A DNA stretch of 64,000 nucleotides from an uncultured Pirellula sp. GTDB lineage: Bacteria; Planctomycetota; Planctomycetia; Pirellulales; Pirellulaceae. The notes beneath the pieces are model-generated. The model ran no database searches and was not told the DNA's origin. It saw nothing but the letters and a program-made list of their open reading frames with translations. The stretch covers positions 310,001 through 374,000 of the forward strand of contig CAITIE010000091.1 of the NCBI GenBank assembly GCA_903892355.1, written 5' to 3'. The position numbers and the translations under genes were made by a program. This document shows positions 63,280 through 64,000 of the stretch, one piece after another. The number at the start of each line of letters is the position of its first letter. The first letter of the stretch is position 1.

Positions 63280-63864
63280 TTACCGGTCAGGCTTTTCGGG
63301 CGAGCGAGTCTCTTTGCGAAAATCCCAAGGAGCCTGGGGGGGTTCCGTCGCCCAAAGTCCTCGCTTGGCCTTTTTCGCCTCATCCTCAAGCTCAGCGAGT
63401 TCCTTTGATTGGTTGTAGCGTTTGAAGTGCCAAGCGTGCCCGGTCCGGAGCATTTCCTGATTGACGTGAGTTTTGTCGATATGGATTTGGGCGAGCAATC
63501 GGTCGAAATTGTCTTTCTTGGTCCAGGTCACTTTGATTTCCTTGCCCATCACCATCTTGCTAAGGGCTTCGGTTGATTCCTTGCCATGAGGCTGCTTCAA
63601 CTCGGGTGCGTCGATCCCTTCGACTTGGATTTCGTACTCCTTCCCCTCCTTCGATTTCGCCTTGAGCGAGTCTCCATCGATGATTTTGGTGACTGTTACG
63701 ACGATCGACTCTTCCTTCGCTTCTTTTTCTTCTTTTTCAACCCGTGGCTTTTGCGACGTTTGTTTCGTTGATTCTTGGTGCAGAGCTCCAATCGCTTGAG
63801 AAATCGCGCACGCTCCAAGCACGGTTGCGAGCAAAATAGGATTCCGAAGGTACATGATGGTCAT
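63280..63864 (-). CDS. Exported thermonuclease (SNase)-like protein
   Basis: 194 residues from ATG 63864 (63855 also possible); a signal peptide (NPILLATVLGACAISQAIGA) precedes a charged Lys/Glu linker (about 30-52). The OB-fold SNase domain has VTVTKIIDGDSLKAKSKEGKEYEIQVEGIDAPELKQPHGKESTEAL, FDRLLAQIHI and VNQEMLRTGHAWHFKRYNQSKELAELEDEAKKAKRGLW. The catalytic Arg of VRLIGID-type motifs is replaced (IQVEGIDAPE), so nuclease activity is uncertain. It would act in the periplasm. Confidence 0.82.
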   Translation of the reverse strand: MTIMYLRNPILLATVLGACAISQAIGALHQESTKQTSQKPRVEKEEKEAKEESIVVTVTKIIDGDSLKAKSKEGKEYEIQVEGIDAPELKQPHGKESTEALSKMVMGKEIKVTWTKKDNFDRLLAQIHIDKTHVNQEMLRTGHAWHFKRYNQSKELAELEDEAKKAKRGLWATEPPQAPWDFRKETRSPEKPDR

Positions 63865-64000
63865 TCCAATCTAAATGCTTAAGTCCTAGCTCGATGGGGG
63901 GAACGAAAACGGGAGCGAACCGCACGCGTGCAGCTCTCGGGAAAGTATTCCCGGGGACCCCGCCACCCGGTATGATACCAAGTACGCGTAGGATATCACG

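Overview
The window looks like chromosomal DNA of a planctomycete, most likely of the Pirellulaceae (Rhodopirellula-like) group. The signs are archaeal-type C1 genes (formaldehyde-activating enzyme, methylene-H4MPT dehydrogenase, a DUF447 protein, an HPS-like enzyme), a Cys-type sulfatase, a zinc-ribbon DUF1559-type protein, an LptD-like outer-membrane protein, Cys-rich and Gly/Met-rich exported proteins, and many GTG starts. The taxonomy is inferred from gene content only.

Positions 1-11,700 are accessory. Two integrative elements lie in tandem at the 3' end of a minus-strand tRNA-Val(UAC) gene (11661-11734). Element 1 (1-2121, left end outside the window) shows a primase-like C-terminal tail, a TubC_N-like/zinc-ribbon protein and a tyrosine recombinase. 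Element 2 (2103-11679, about 9.6 kb) is bounded by a 19-bp direct repeat copied from the tRNA 3' end. It carries a P27-type small-terminase-like gene, an AlpA-like regulator, a prim-pol/helicase, a family-A DNA polymerase with a TubC_N-like N-terminus, an XRE repressor-like gene and its own integrase. No capsid, portal or large-terminase gene is present, so a phage-satellite-like element is a reasonable hypothesis. Both integrase genes contain, near their 3' ends, a minus-strand terminator that serves the tRNA gene rebuilt by integration.

Positions 11,900-44,200 are core genome: rpsU, a MacA/MacB-type export operon whose adaptor carries C-terminal EF-hands, a zinc dehydrogenase, an mtdB/mtdC-type gene, two tatA-like genes, a di-heme peroxidase, a Cys-rich repeat protein, a glycosyltransferase, a PQQ-propeller protein overlapping aroA, fae, a BtaB-like methyltransferase, the dnaG-rpoD pair, an alaC-type aminotransferase, an HPS-like enzyme, a membrane spermidine-synthase-like protein and a sulfatase.

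Positions 44,200-51,300 hold the most unusual chromosomal cluster: an Rrf2 regulator and an FHA-EAL protein (minus strand), divergent from an AAA+ ATPase and a 1152-residue Ser/Thr kinase fused to a tubulin-like GTPase domain (plus strand). It may be a phospho-signalling system with a tubulin-like component and possible c-di-GMP output.

Positions 51,300-64,000 hold a small lipoprotein, an HU-like protein, threonine aldolase, transaldolase, an LptD-like protein, a second sigma-70, an operon of two tandem metallophosphatases plus a DUF447 protein, and a thermonuclease-like protein. Short perfect tandem repeats (12-20 bp units) recur next to many gene ends and starts.
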